From the NCBI GenBank assembly GCA_029448655.1, contig JACCLO010000018.1, forward strand, positions 124,001-188,000: DNA of 64,000 nucleotides, in the 5' to 3' direction. Within the stretch, counting starts at the first letter, position 1, and the number at the start of each line of letters is the position of its first letter. The position numbers and the translations under genes are program-made. Source of the DNA: Wolfiporia cocos (lineage: Eukaryota > Basidiomycota > Agaricomycetes > Polyporales > Phaeolaceae). The notes under the pieces are model-generated. The model was not told the origin of the DNA and made no database searches. It was given only the letters and a program-made list of their open reading frames with translations. Below are positions 48,600-58,339 of the stretch, piece after piece.

Positions 48600-49189
48600 T
48601 TATCTATTGGTAGGTTCTGGTATGAGGTACTTTCACTGGGCATCACAGCTTGGGAACTTACCCTTGGTCTACAGCAATGTGTAAGGGGCCTACTGGTCTC
48701 ATGAAAGCAGTAGAGCTGGCCAGGAAGTGGGAGAGTGCTGTGAGTCCTCTGCTCATGGTGGGTATGATTTGAAGGTTGAGTGCTGGTGAGGCTTGGTGAA
48801 GGTGGGAACATGTGTCTTCATGGAGGGGGCAGTCATGCAAGATGTGTGAGCTGGTCTGGATAATAGTGCTATCACAGGAGCAGTAAGGGGTCTTGGAGGG
48901 TACAAAGCATTGGTAGTACTTGCCAAAATGTCTGTGTCCAAGTAGGGTGTGGATTAGGTGAGCATGAATGTCACAAGTGCCAGTGTAACAGTGATGGAAG
49001 GGGTGCAGTTTGAGGGAGGGCAGGTTAGGAAGTGCAGTGCCAGCAAGGTTGTGATGCAGCTGAGTTTTCCATTCTGCATGCCATTGTTTAAGCACCAATG
49101 TGAGTGCATTTGCATAGCCACATAAGAGTCAGTGGGATGGACATGGAAAGGGTGACTGCTGACCAAGCAATGCTGTTGGTGTGGGTGTT
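48600..49189 (-). pseudogene. possible LINE ORF2 C-terminal fragment
   Basis: A minus frame has QWHAEWKTQLHHN followed by HLIHTLLGHRHFGKYYQCF, CSCDSTIIQTSSHILHDC. The order QLRTGH-like helix, then CxC...Hx4-5C, resembles the zinc-binding end downstream of reverse transcriptase/RNase H in fungal LINEs. No catalytic domain is visible, so the call rests on this motif alone. Confidence 0.4.
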
Positions 49190-49697
49190 TGTCACAGATT
49201 TTGGGCCAAGGGCCCATTTTCGTGCCCTACAGTGGTTTAGGCGCCCCACACCACTCTCTAATGTGCATGCCAGTGCCTTGATGAGAGGATTGTAAGTAGT
49301 CATGTGACTTTATGTCACATGTAAGTAAAAGCTAGTGCCCTGGTGCCATGCAGCGTACTTACATAATTATGAACTGTGTGCACATGAGTAGAGAAGCATA
49401 TGTTATGCATGGACCTCACCTTTAGGGCAGGTCCCCAGTAGATAGTATTGTGCCTGCTCATGTATATAAGCCTATGTGTTCTGAGGGATACTCCTCAGAA
49501 CTAGAATTCTTGGTGTCCTCCCTGATGAGGGGCAGGATATGCCTTATGCTGTTACCCTCACTGCATGACCTCTACCATCTATGTATTGCTAGACTGGGGG
49601 CCCTCTACCTTTGCCAACATATGCCTAGAAGTGCCACATCATAGGGCTATGTGGTAGATGCAGGAGATAGGGGGGGCAAGGGGTATGTTTTGTGTCA
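49190..49697 (+). mobile_element. solo LTR
   Basis: Starts TGTCACAGATTTTGG, ends TTTTGTGTCA, flanked by GTGTT on both sides (49185-49189, 49698-49702). Stem-loop arms GTTCTGAGG/CCTCAGAAC, loop GATACT. Confidence 0.9.
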
Positions 49698-49702
49698 GTG
49701 TT

Positions 49703-50005
49703 GCCAGTGATATTTGAGTGACTGGAGCACCAATGGAGTGTGATGCAGAGATTGGGTCATGCTTCAAGTGCAGTATTGATGGCCTGCTGAAAAATGACAC
49801 TGTGCATCTGGTCCCTATGGTTGGTAGTATCATAGGCAGTGGTGAGGGTGGAGATCTGCACAACACCAACAGCAATAGGTATTCTGAGACTGTCCTCAGT
49901 CTCATCACATCCTTCAAGGTGCTTGAGAAGCTTCAATGGCTACATTAATCTATGAGCATAAAAGTCAGTCTAGGCCACATCAGTCAATACAACAGAAAAC
50001 ATACC
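49703..50005. other. unidentified CG-poor segment
   Basis: A 76-codon plus frame (49718-49948) has no motif I recognise. It may be gene debris on either strand. Confidence 0.3.
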
Positions 50006-50448
50006 TGTCACGGATTTTTGACATCACACTTAGCACCTTTATTATAGGTGCCCCCATCAGTATTCAAACACAGGATCTCTTGGTTAGTAGTCACATGACC
50101 ATCTAGGTACATCACATGCACACCTGCTCTTAGGTCACATGGACTCTGCTTAGGTACTCATACTCACATGACTAGTAGAGTAGCACCTTGATCTGCACAC
50201 AGGCCACACCTTTAGGGCAGGCCTTCTACTGAGTAGTGTACCCACATGTATATAGGCAGCATTGTCTGGGGCTTACTCCCCAGACTTGTTATTCTCATTG
50301 TGGGGGTGTGTCCCCTCGTTCTGCTCTATGTGCTGTGCCTGCTACCCTCTGAGTGCAACTCTGGCTGTATAGCCACTTCTTAGGGCTGTAGCTCCTGTCT
50401 AGTGTGGTAGATATGGGGTATAGCAGTATGCCAAGACAGTTTGTGATA
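50006..50448 (+). mobile_element. solo LTR
   Basis: Starts TGTCACGGATTTTTG, ends AGTTTGTGATA, flanked by ATACC on both sides (50001-50005, 50449-50453). Stem-loop arms GTCTGGGG/CCCCAGAC, loop CTTACT; upstream palindrome AGGCC/GGCCT around TTTAGGG. Confidence 0.9.
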
Positions 50449-50764
50449 ATACCTTTCCAGCTCCTGTCAGTGCACAGAGAACTGTAGCAGTCTTCAGAAT
50501 CACCACCTTTGGCTTCTTGTCCATGTTCATCATGTCCATTCATGCCTTTACTTTCCTTTCCCATGCAAGTTCTCAGAGAATCCAGCCAAGCCCCTTCTTC
50601 TGCCTTGTGACCTCAACATTGATGTGCTCTGTCACAGATTTTATCTGGGACATAGGCATTTTCTAGGATTCTAGGACTATTTTACAGGTTATTCCTAGAC
50701 CACCAGGCCTTGCCCTTACAGCGGTGCCTCTCTGCATGCTTGCACAAGTCCTCAGCATCTATGT

Positions 50765-51222
50765 TGACACAGAATGACCCCTCATACCGTGTCATCCTAC
50801 ACCGCTCCCCAAGGTCAGGTCCAACAGGGCTGTCTTGTGGGTATACACCTGCCCTAAGGCCAAAGCGCAGTCAAGTCAGACATGATTGGCTCAGTGAGCC
50901 AGCACGCAGGGGTAGAGGGTGTCAAGCGAGGGACAACACCCTATGTCGAGAATAGTGAGCATGAGGCTGTAAGGCCTCAGCGCAGTAGACTATATACATG
51001 GCGAGTCACTGAGGCGTGCACTACTACCTACCCTACAGTAAGTGTCCGTGTGCAGACTACATCACATGCTACAGTACGTAAGCTACTGGCGACCAAGTAA
51101 CGTGGTTAGCTAACAGCTATGGGGGCGCGCTACCACTACACTATGGCTAAAACGAGGTCACCTGACAATACTTTGAGGACGGGGGTTCTATCCCAGGCCA
51201 TGCCACGGTAAAAACCGTGACA
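50765..51222 (-). mobile_element. solo LTR nested in the 50630 LTR
   Basis: Starts TGACACAG, ends ACCGTGACA, flanked by TATGT on both sides (50760-50764, 51223-51227). The right end is the terminal palindrome with arms GCCACGGT and ACCGTGAC. B-box-like GGGTTCTATCC lies next to it (51184-51194). Confidence 0.9.
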
Positions 51223-51303
51223 TATGTCTTCCTCTTAGCACCTTAGCCACAGCCCAGAGCCAGTGCCATGGTCAGTGGCTGGTCACATGGTAATATAGTC
51301 ATT

Positions 51304-51693
51304 TATCACAATACCTCAGTGCCGTGATATGTGCTACTGTGCCAAGGGCTTGATGTATATCAGAGGCCGCCTTCAGACTAGTAACGACTAAGTATGAAGC
51401 AGGGCACATGCAGTGCAGGGATGAGATACCAGGTCCAGACGACCTGATGATGAGAATACTGAGTCTGAGGGTTGTAGCCCTCAGATGTCGCACTATAACT
51501 ACATGATACATCACTAGACTACTGCCTGCCCTGAAGGGGTCAGTGCGCATGTCACGACATAACTACTGTGATGGTCATGTGCTACTGTGACCGTGGTTGT
51601 GACTACCGCCATCTTATCTACGACACGTCGTATCTAATCTACCTAACGTCACATTACTATACACCGGAGGTCGTGCCACAACGTTCTGTGACA
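51304..51693 (-). mobile_element. solo LTR nested in the 50630 LTR
   Basis: Starts TATCACAATACC (TG to TA), ends GTTCTGTGACA, flanked by TCATT on both sides (51299-51303, 51694-51698). Stem-loop arms CTGAGGG/CCCTCAG. Confidence 0.8.
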
Positions 51694-52758
51694 TCATTAT
51701 GCTTATGCATGTAGCTCTAGACCCTGGCCCGGTACTTAGAGGCTTACATACTTATGCTTATGCGACATGGTAGGGACCATGCACAGACCTCGCCTTTGGG
51801 GCAGGTTGAGTACCTTAGAGCAGAGTGTTCCTCCATGTATATATGCATATGCATTCTGTGGCTTACTCCCCAGAACTACTATTCTTTGGTGTCCACCTCA
51901 ATCTGAGGTGGGACATGCCCTTTACCATCATCCCTGCATGATCACCTCTGCTGTACAGCAACATCATGCTAGTCTGGGGTTTCCTCCTCACCTTGCCTTG
52001 TGCCTTATGGCCAGACACTTTGATGTTAGGGCTTAGGGACATAGGAGGGTACCTGCAGTACATTCTGTGTCACACTCATCAGCATTGCTCCAAATGAGCT
52101 TGGTACACCAGATGATGACATCTCAGTTATTCAAGAACCTCATGATGATGTAGAAGCTCTGGTACTTGAACAGCTCCATGAGCTGATTCTCACAGTCTCA
52201 TAGGTTTGACTCTGAACCAAGGATGGAAAGGATGGCAGTGGCTGTCTCTGTAGCTGTGACAGGGTCAGGGTAGACATTGGAGATCTGATACTGGACACAG
52301 AAACCATTGATGGAGTGTGGGGAAACAATATCTTTGTCAACCTGAGCCTGGCCCTGCTGCATAGATGAGGTACCCCCAATAACAAGCTCCTCATCTCCTT
52401 TGAGTGACTTGGGGGTGCCTCTCCCATTTCCTCTGCCTTCTCATTCTCCTTGTCTGACTCATTCCGGATTTCGAAGCCCTCCTCTTCTTCCTCTTCCTCT
52501 TCATTGAAGGCAACCATGACATCCATTTCCTCATAAATCTCAGCATCCTTCTGCTTCAGGTGTGGGTCCACTTGCATTTTGTCCTTTGCACTGTAATCCA
52601 TGATCTTCTTTGATAGATTGAGTTGTGAAAATGTCTCACTCAAGATGGGGCCTATGACCTCCTCAACCTCCTTCTTCTTGTCAAACTTCATGTTCTTGTT
52701 CTTCAGTGTCTCCAGAACAGTATCAGCTGTGCTATGGACAATATCATGTGCCTGGTCC

Positions 52759-53262
52759 TGTCACAGATTCTGCAGGGGCCTTCACCTGGTCTGTGACGTG
52801 CTAAAAGATTGCCTCCTGACTGGTTCGAACTCGTGTACTGATGCATTGATGGTCACGTGACTGATAGTATAGATTAGATTAGCATTATGGCTAGGGTCAT
52901 GGGCTGGCCGTCCCGCTGGACCACTCATGTGCTTGTAGGTTGCGTGCTTATGGTGTGCTATTGCGTAGTCATGCACGGCCCCCTTTAGGGTGGGCCGTGA
53001 CTCAGTAGTTATGCCACTGCCTACATGTATATATAGTACATCGAACTGGGGCTTACTCCCCAGTTCTGTCATTCTCTGTCCAAGGGGCAATCCCCCTCTT
53101 GATCACTACTGGCATGCTTGACTGTGCGACCTCAGCACCACACCTCACTACATGACCTTGACAGTCTTGGGTCATATCATTGTACCTCAGTCCTCTACAT
53201 GCGTATGGCTGGGAGATAGGGTTGTTAGAGGCAGTTAGGTATGTCACATTTATTTCATGACA
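52759..53262 (+). mobile_element. solo LTR in the BRR2 relic
   Basis: Starts TGTCACAGATTC, ends ATTTCATGACA, flanked by GGTCC on both sides (52754-52758, 53263-53267). Stem-loop arms GAACTGGGG/CCCCAGTTC; upstream palindrome CACGGCCC/GGGCCGTG around CCTTTAGGGT. Confidence 0.9.
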
Positions 53263-53383
53263 GGTCCCCAAGGGACTGGTGTATACTAGACAGGATAAGC
53301 TCATATACCTTATGCATCTCTGCCATGTGAGGGCAGTATGTAAGCTCCTCTATGTCACTTTGATGATGTCAATGTAGCAAAAG

Positions 53384-53933
53384 TGACACAGACTCACTAT
53401 GTCTGTGTGACCAGTGCAGCCAGGGGCCCTATACTCAACCCCAGCTAGAGAGGTGCAGTAGCGCTGAGCCTTTGGGCACCTAGGTTAACCCTATAAGCCG
53501 AGTTGCTGCCCCAGTCAAGTCAGGCAAGAGAGGATAAGGTCATTGATGCAGGTGCATGCAGAGTGGTAATGAGAAAGGGGCCAAGGCCCAGTTGTCGGAA
53601 ATCCTAAGAATGGGGAGTAAGCCCCATTCACTGCCTACTTATATACATGCGTGTACAGCGACAGTGGCATGCCCTAAACTACTGGTCTGTGTGCATACAG
53701 TAAGTAATGGGTGACTGATGAGTGATGCTACAGTAACAAAGAGGGTGACCGTCATGCGGGATGGGAGATGCACGCTGCCCTAAGGCACTATTCTACTGGG
53801 TCAGCTGATCTACTCAGTATCTAAGGATCGACGTGGAGGTAACCTGGCATAAGGAGTTAGCCACGTGCTCTGCAGTGCCTTTGCAACCCAGGCAAGGGAT
53901 GTCGTAGAGAGCCCCTCCAGGTGTTCAGTGACA
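53384..53933 (-). mobile_element. solo LTR in the BRR2 relic
   Basis: Starts TGACACAGACTC, ends GTTCAGTGACA, flanked by AAAAG on both sides (53379-53383, 53934-53938). Stem-loop arms GAATGGGG/CCCCATTC. Confidence 0.9.
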
Positions 53934-53995
53934 AAAAGCCTGTTGCCTCTTCCCTGCACTTTGGCTACTTCTACAATGTATCCTGCTTATCCATG

Positions 53996-54037
53996 GCCTC
54001 CTCCTCCTCCTCCTCCTCCTCCTCCTCCTCCTCCTCC
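53996..54037. repeat. (CTC)n/(GAG)n microsatellite
   Basis: About 14 CTC units, reading as poly-Glu on the minus strand inside the BRR2 relic. It creates false poly-Gly, poly-Arg and poly-Pro frames. Confidence 0.9.
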
Positions 54038-54248
54038 TTCCCTCCTCCTCCTTGTGGTCCTTCCAGGCCCTTTGGAGTCTTGCATTGCACATATGAGCCC
54101 ATCTTGTGTGGGCTGATATGCCTGACCAGAGAAGTGGGCATGCCATTGGACTCCTTGTTGTGGTAGAGAAGAGCAGACTGATAAGCAGTCAGAGGTAAGA
54201 TGAGATGATGGCATAGCTGTAGCTAGACAAATCCTGCTTTGCAGACAT

Positions 54249-55495
54249 GATAGAGAGTGCAAATGGTGGTTTCTGTTGAGGATGGTAAGCACTTGATACC
54301 CCCTTCCATGACAATTGATTAATTAGGGACTTTCAAATTCTGATTCTCAGAGTTTTGGGGAGTTGATTCATATCAGAATCAAGTGTTGGATATAGTTGGG
54401 ATTTAGAGAATTGATGATATTAAGTTCTGCCTCCTGAGGTGGGGCTTGGAATCAGATCTGCAATTCTTGCTGGGAAAATCAAGTGCACATTGGAGCTGGT
54501 CATAATGAACTCATAATTCAATATAGTAGTTGCATCTAAGGCCTGTGGGTGAATTGCCTAGCTTCGCAAATGCATGTCCATATCATTTTATGTAGGATCC
54601 TGTCTCATCACCCCAACTCTCACCATGTATAGCAATATCAACCATTGTGAACGGCCCACACAAGCAGTGTGCACTGCTGAAGGCCCATTTAAGCTTGCCT
54701 GCCATGCCTCCTGCCAAGCTACTATGTGTGTGCAGGAAAGATTCTGATGCCTACTTTAATTCAGTGGGGCCAAAGTGGGAGAGGTTCCAGAAGAATACAG
54801 ACCAGGGTGCTGCACAGATACCACACACACCTATTCCCAGCATGGGCTTTGAGATCTGAGATAATACCACTGGGGGCATTATCTAATGAGTTTGTCAGGA
54901 ACATGATGGTATAATTTGAATAAGTGATCAAATATGAACATAATGCACCAATTGAGAACATGACTGTAGCTTATATAATATCTTCACAATTTGTCTAGCA
55001 TTTAATCAAGATTTGAGCCATGATTGCATGGCATTCTGCTGTCACAAGCTGTCACAGTTTGTCCTGTAATACAAGTAATTGCCTTGTCATAGGATCAAAC
55101 TCAAGGCATCATGTGTCCATAGTCACATGACCCAGTAGACATGGCTCAGAGGTATATATGTGGGGACCGGCAACTGTAGGGGGATGGCAAGTCCTGCATG
55201 GCCAAGCACCATGGTGCACCACTGTCAGATGCTAGGACAGCATCTCATTAGCACCTGTATTTGCTGGAGTGATAATGGTCAATGCTAATAACTTGCCAAG
55301 GAAAAAGATTCATAGGTCATGTTAGCAGGAAGACCTGTTCATAAAGATAATACAAATGAATTGTTGGGAACAGATTTCTACAAAGTAATTTGCTATCCGA
55401 GATCTCAGCCTTGAACTGCTCTCCCAGAGACAATTAAGCCATTTTAAAAGATTCTGTTCCCAACATTTTTTAGTAAATGTGCACTTTGAATATTT
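54249..55495. other. repeat-desert segment
   Basis: Holds a single MITE arm (54868-54958, related to 45018-45284), an LTR start TGTCACAGTTTGTCC near 55050, and at 55362-55469 a 108-bp segment closed by arms TGTTGGGAACAGA and TCTGTTCCCAACA. A plus frame at 54647-54859 is unidentified. Confidence 0.4.
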
Positions 55496-56218
55496 TGACA
55501 CAGACTGAACGTACATGGGACCGCCTAGTGGGAAGGTACTAAGATACCGCTTTCCAGGTACCCAATCTGGACAGGTGTTGCTGCTGTCTGCAAGCCCAAG
55601 ACTAGCAAGCGTAAGATTATAGTGTTGCCATCTCAGATGTCGTGCATGCAGAGGTTGAGAACGAGAGAACTTGGCTCTACACCGAGAATAGTAGAACTGA
55701 GGATGTAAGTCCTCAGCTCGTGCTATATGTACATACATGCAGTAGAGACGATCCAGCCCTAAAGTATAGGCCCATGTGCTAACTAGGGGTCAGGTGACTA
55801 CATGTCATGTGAGCACATAACCAGCTAAGGTATAGGTCGACTAGCTAATACCCTTAAATACCAAAGATAAACAAATGTACATCACGTGAATTAGCAAGAG
55901 GCCTACGTGCAGGGCGATCTGTGACATATTTGAGACTGTTACTCTGAGGGTTCCAGTAGTTACTTTGTAGTTACCTGGACCCTTCATGTATATATACCTT
56001 AGGCTGGGACACTAGGTCCTCAGCTCTAAGATTCTCATCTTTAGGGGCTAATGCTCCCTGGATCTCCTCCCTGCATGTAACCCCCCTGCTTCTGTCTTCA
56101 CCATCAGCAAGGTTGCCTCTGACCACAACACAGTGGTCAAGCACTTGGGATCCTTGATGCCGGCAAACTACCACCTGTGTCTGGGGCTTAGGGTCTATAT
56201 CCCAGGCTGTGAGTCTTG
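55050..56218 (+). mobile_element. LTR-like region with unresolved ends, split by the 55496 LTR
   Basis: TGTCACAGTTTGTCC opens it. Beyond the inserted LTR it has a TATA box (ATGTATATATACC, about 55988) and stem arms GCTGGGA/TCCTCAGC, so it is LTR sequence. I could not pair its ends with a convincing duplication. Confidence 0.5.
55496..55926 (-). mobile_element. solo LTR
   Basis: Starts TGACACAGACTG, ends GATCTGTGACA, flanked by TATTT on both sides (55491-55495, 55927-55931). Stem-loop arms GAACTGAGGA/TCCTCAGCTC (imperfect) on the minus strand. Confidence 0.9.
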
Positions 56219-56643
56219 TGATACAGACAAGCACACAGATAGGAAGTTGAGAGGGACAAGCCCAATGTCTAGGATAACATCTCTGAGGTTGTAAGACCTC
56301 AGAGAGTAGCCTATATACAAGTGTTGCAGCAATGGGCTATGTACTTGCCCTAAAGGGGCCCAAGCATGTCACAAACTTTCGCTATGCAGGTTTGTACTCC
56401 CTCGCTATAGGACGCACGCGCGGCGCTAGGCGTACGCCGCGCCTCTGCGCTGTAGCCACCTCCGGCGTCTCCCAGTTATTGCAGGTCACCTGGTCGTTAG
56501 GTTAGCGCTGTAGGGTAGCGCGCGCCTCCGGTACTCACATTATGGTCACACTCGTTACATGCTCGTTACCTAGCACATGACTCAGTAGCTACATGGTGCA
56601 CAGACCATTAGTTTAGGGCGGTCTCGGTAGTAGATACTAGCGT

Positions 56644-56650
56644 GTATAAG
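56644..56650 (+). promoter_or_regulatory. TATA box of the 5' LTR
   Basis: GTATAAG, about 30 bases upstream of the self-primer segment. The same position is TATATA in most related LTRs. Confidence 0.7.
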
Positions 56651-56656
56651 TACGAC

Positions 56657-56689
56657 GGAATGAGGTCTTACAACCTCATTCCTAAGATT
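56657..56689 (+). promoter_or_regulatory. R-region stem-loop and self-primer segment
   Basis: Perfect 9-bp stem GGAATGAGG/CCTCATTCC with loop TCTTACAA. The segment ATTCCTAAGATT (56678-56689) overlaps the 3' arm and is the exact complement of the primer site at 56927-56938. Transcription starting near here, as the TATA spacing allows, would put it at the RNA 5' end. Confidence 0.75.
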
Positions 56690-56926
56690 CTCGACAATTG
56701 GGCATAGCCCCTCTCTTACTATTGCTGTGATGCCTGCTGGCCCGGGGCCCACATCTCTGCGTCCTTGTCTGTGAGTCGCCGTCGCTACCTCGACGCACGT
56801 CAGGGAATGTGCAGTCATCCCATGCGCCTCTACGTTCAGCGCTGGTGCGGTGTCTTGTAGGCTCGACTGACGTCGAGTATGGTTCCCCCTGAGCCCAGGG
56901 GTAGCACAGACGTAAGTCTGTGTCAT

Positions 56927-56938
56927 AATCTTAGGAAT
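56927..56938 (+). promoter_or_regulatory. primer-binding site complementary to the element's own R region
   Basis: AATCTTAGGAAT begins one base after the 5' LTR, where primer sites lie. It pairs over 12 of 12 bases with 56678-56689. I know of no tRNA 3' end, which would end in CCA, that would fit. Confidence 0.75.
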
Positions 56939-57128
56939 ATCTTACCTCCCCTCCGGCGCCACCTGCGCTGGGGCCGAGGGTTCTCCACCTACAGGTCGCC
57001 AAGGCAGCATGGCGGGGCAGCCGACGGTAGAAGCGCCGTCGGTCCGTAGTTTTACGAGCCCCCACGAAATGCTACACCTGGCAAAGCGACCGTAGGGAGT
57101 GAGTAATCAAGTCCGCCCCCCGTGAACA

Positions 57129-57572
57129 TTGGGTAGCGGGATCGACTCGCGTAAGCCGCGTTTGAGGACCCGCCATCCACCCCTGCAAAGGGAATGCGAT
57201 GTGTGGAGGTCTAGTGCAGCGGAGCCATTATCCCTGGGCGGCAGGGGTTATCGTCAAGAACCTTTGATCAGTGGGTATGTGAAGGGTCCCGCAAGGGTAC
57301 CCAACCCCACACCGACGATCACGAAGGTCAGAAAGCAATCCTCGACGACCGACTACTTCTCCGACAAAACCAACCACATACCCCGAGGTCGGTGCGCCAC
57401 GTCCATCTATGTCGGCGTCAGTCCTAGGAGGCGGAATGAACAAGCATTACCACAACCTCCGATGGGCCCGCTCACCTCTGGAGGGCCTCGTTCACTCACG
57501 TTGCGGGATGGGGGGACGTTTTCTTCACTCCTCCACCGGCGGACGGACCGTGCACATGGACGCTCCTCATGA
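57129..57572 (+). other. unidentified 147-codon frame in the TRIM-like interior
   Basis: Arg/Pro/Ser-rich, no known domain. It could be a chance frame in GC-rich sequence. Confidence 0.25.
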
Positions 57573-57656
57573 ACCACATGAGCCGTGTGTCAAACAAGCA
57601 ACCAAGGATGCGAGGGTCGTAGGAAGATAGGTAGAACGTCAGGGACGACGTTTTTC

Positions 57657-57670
57657 GAGAGGGGGGGTAA
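57657..57670 (+). promoter_or_regulatory. polypurine tract
   Basis: GAGAGGGGGGGTAA immediately precedes the 3' LTR, the place where plus-strand DNA synthesis starts. Confidence 0.8.
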
Positions 57671-58229
57671 TGTCACAAACTTTCGCTATGCAGGTTTGTA
57701 CTCCCTCGCTATAGGACGCACGCGCGGCGCTAGGCGTACGCCGCGCCTCTGCGCTGTAGCCACCTCCGGCGTCTCCCAGTTATTGCAGGTCACCTGGTCG
57801 TTAGGTTAGCGCTGTAGGGTAGCGCGCGCCTCCGGTACTCACATTATGGTCACACTCGTTACATGCTCGTTACCTAGCACATGACTCAGTAGCTACATGG
57901 TGCACAGACCATTAGTTTAGGGCGGTCTCGGTAGTAGATACTAGCGTGTATAAGTACGACGGAATGAGGTCTTACAACCTCATTCCTAAGATTCTCGACA
58001 ATTGGGCATAGCCCCTCTCTTACTATTGCTGTGATGCCTGCTGGCCCGGGGCCCACATCTCTGCGTCCTTGTCTGTGAGTCGCCGTCGCTACCTCGACGC
58101 ACGTCAGGGAATGTGCAGTCATCCCATGCGCCTCTACGTTCAGCGCTGGTGCGGTGTCTTGTAGGCTCGACTGACGTCGAGTATGGTTCCCCCTGAGCCC
58201 AGGGGTAGCACAGACGTAAGTCTGTGTCA
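57671..58229 (+). repeat. 3' LTR of the TRIM-like element
   Basis: Same 559 bp as the 5' LTR by direct reading. Confidence 0.92.
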
Positions 58230-58339
58230 AAGCATTACTAACATGATGACTGCAGTATAGTATGAGTAAGCTGCAATATGTAATCGGACTGGGGGGTGCA
58301 ATGCATAACTACTAGTCCACTATGTACAGCAGCATGCTG

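Larger units (their letters stand above)
50630..52072 (+). mobile_element. solo LTR in the BRR2 relic, host of two further LTRs
   Basis: Starts TGTCACAGATTTTATC, ends ATTCTGTGTCA. Flanks TGCTC (50625-50629) and CACTC (52073-52077) differ by two transitions. The BRR2 phrase ADE/HINVEV runs across it. About 585 bp without the inner LTRs. Confidence 0.75.
50454..54248 (-). pseudogene. BRR2: BRR2 (U5 snRNP helicase) N-terminal relic split by LTRs
   Basis: BRR2 unwinds U4/U6 in the spliceosome. Only its N-terminal part is here. From right to left on the minus strand: MSAKQDLSSYSYA (start 54248), MPTSLVGHISPHKMGS, a poly-Glu tract from a CTC repeat, REEATGF, KVYELILSSIHQSLGDQA, HDIVHSTADTVLETLKNKNM, KKKEVEEVIGPILSETFSQL, DYSAKDKMQVDPHL, DIVSPHSINGFCVQYQISN, SILGSESNL, CENQLMELFKYQSFYIIMRF, NRDVIIWCTKL, then HINVEVTRQKKGLGWIL near 50600 and ALTGAGK near 50470. 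Stops and frameshifts are scattered. LTRs at 50630, 52759 and 53384 interrupt it and the phrases rejoin across them. The rest of the helicase is absent. Confidence 0.8.
56367..56925 (+). repeat. 5' LTR of the TRIM-like element
   Basis: TGTCACAAAC...GTCTGTGTCA. Contains the TATA box (56644-56650), the R-region hairpin (56657-56682) and the CG-rich word GGCGCTAGGCGTACGCCGC. Confidence 0.92.
56367..58229 (+). mobile_element. complete young TRIM-like LTR element
   Basis: Two 559-bp LTRs (56367-56925 and 57671-58229) that I could not tell apart base for base flank 745 bp of interior, with target duplication AAGCA (56362-56366, 58230-58234). The interior has no gag, protease, reverse transcriptase or integrase motif, so it must move with proteins made elsewhere. 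A 147-codon frame (57129-57572) has no recognised domain. Twin LTRs, intact CG sites and a perfect duplication indicate a recent insertion. Confidence 0.92.

Noticed and set aside
50454..50560. ALTGAGK near 50470 as helicase motif I of BRR2
   Set aside because: It follows a region that normally lies well upstream of motif I; joining them needs a large deletion that I cannot prove, so it is only mentioned.
53987..54292. Poly-Gly, poly-Arg and poly-Pro frames
   Set aside because: Different readings of the CTC microsatellite; the meaningful reading is poly-Glu within the BRR2 relic.
55362..55469. 108-bp segment with arms TGTTGGGAACAGA/TCTGTTCCCAACA
   Set aside because: Could be a tiny Copia-like LTR or a structured RNA, but no target duplication or second copy was found in the window.
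57129..57572. Coding potential of the TRIM-like interior as a gag gene
   Set aside because: No zinc knuckle, no capsid-like pattern and GC-rich context; more likely a chance frame.
56582..58230. Two identical 114-codon minus frames (56582-56926 and 57886-58230)
   Set aside because: They are antisense frames in the two LTRs of the TRIM-like element; identity reflects the LTRs, not a gene pair.
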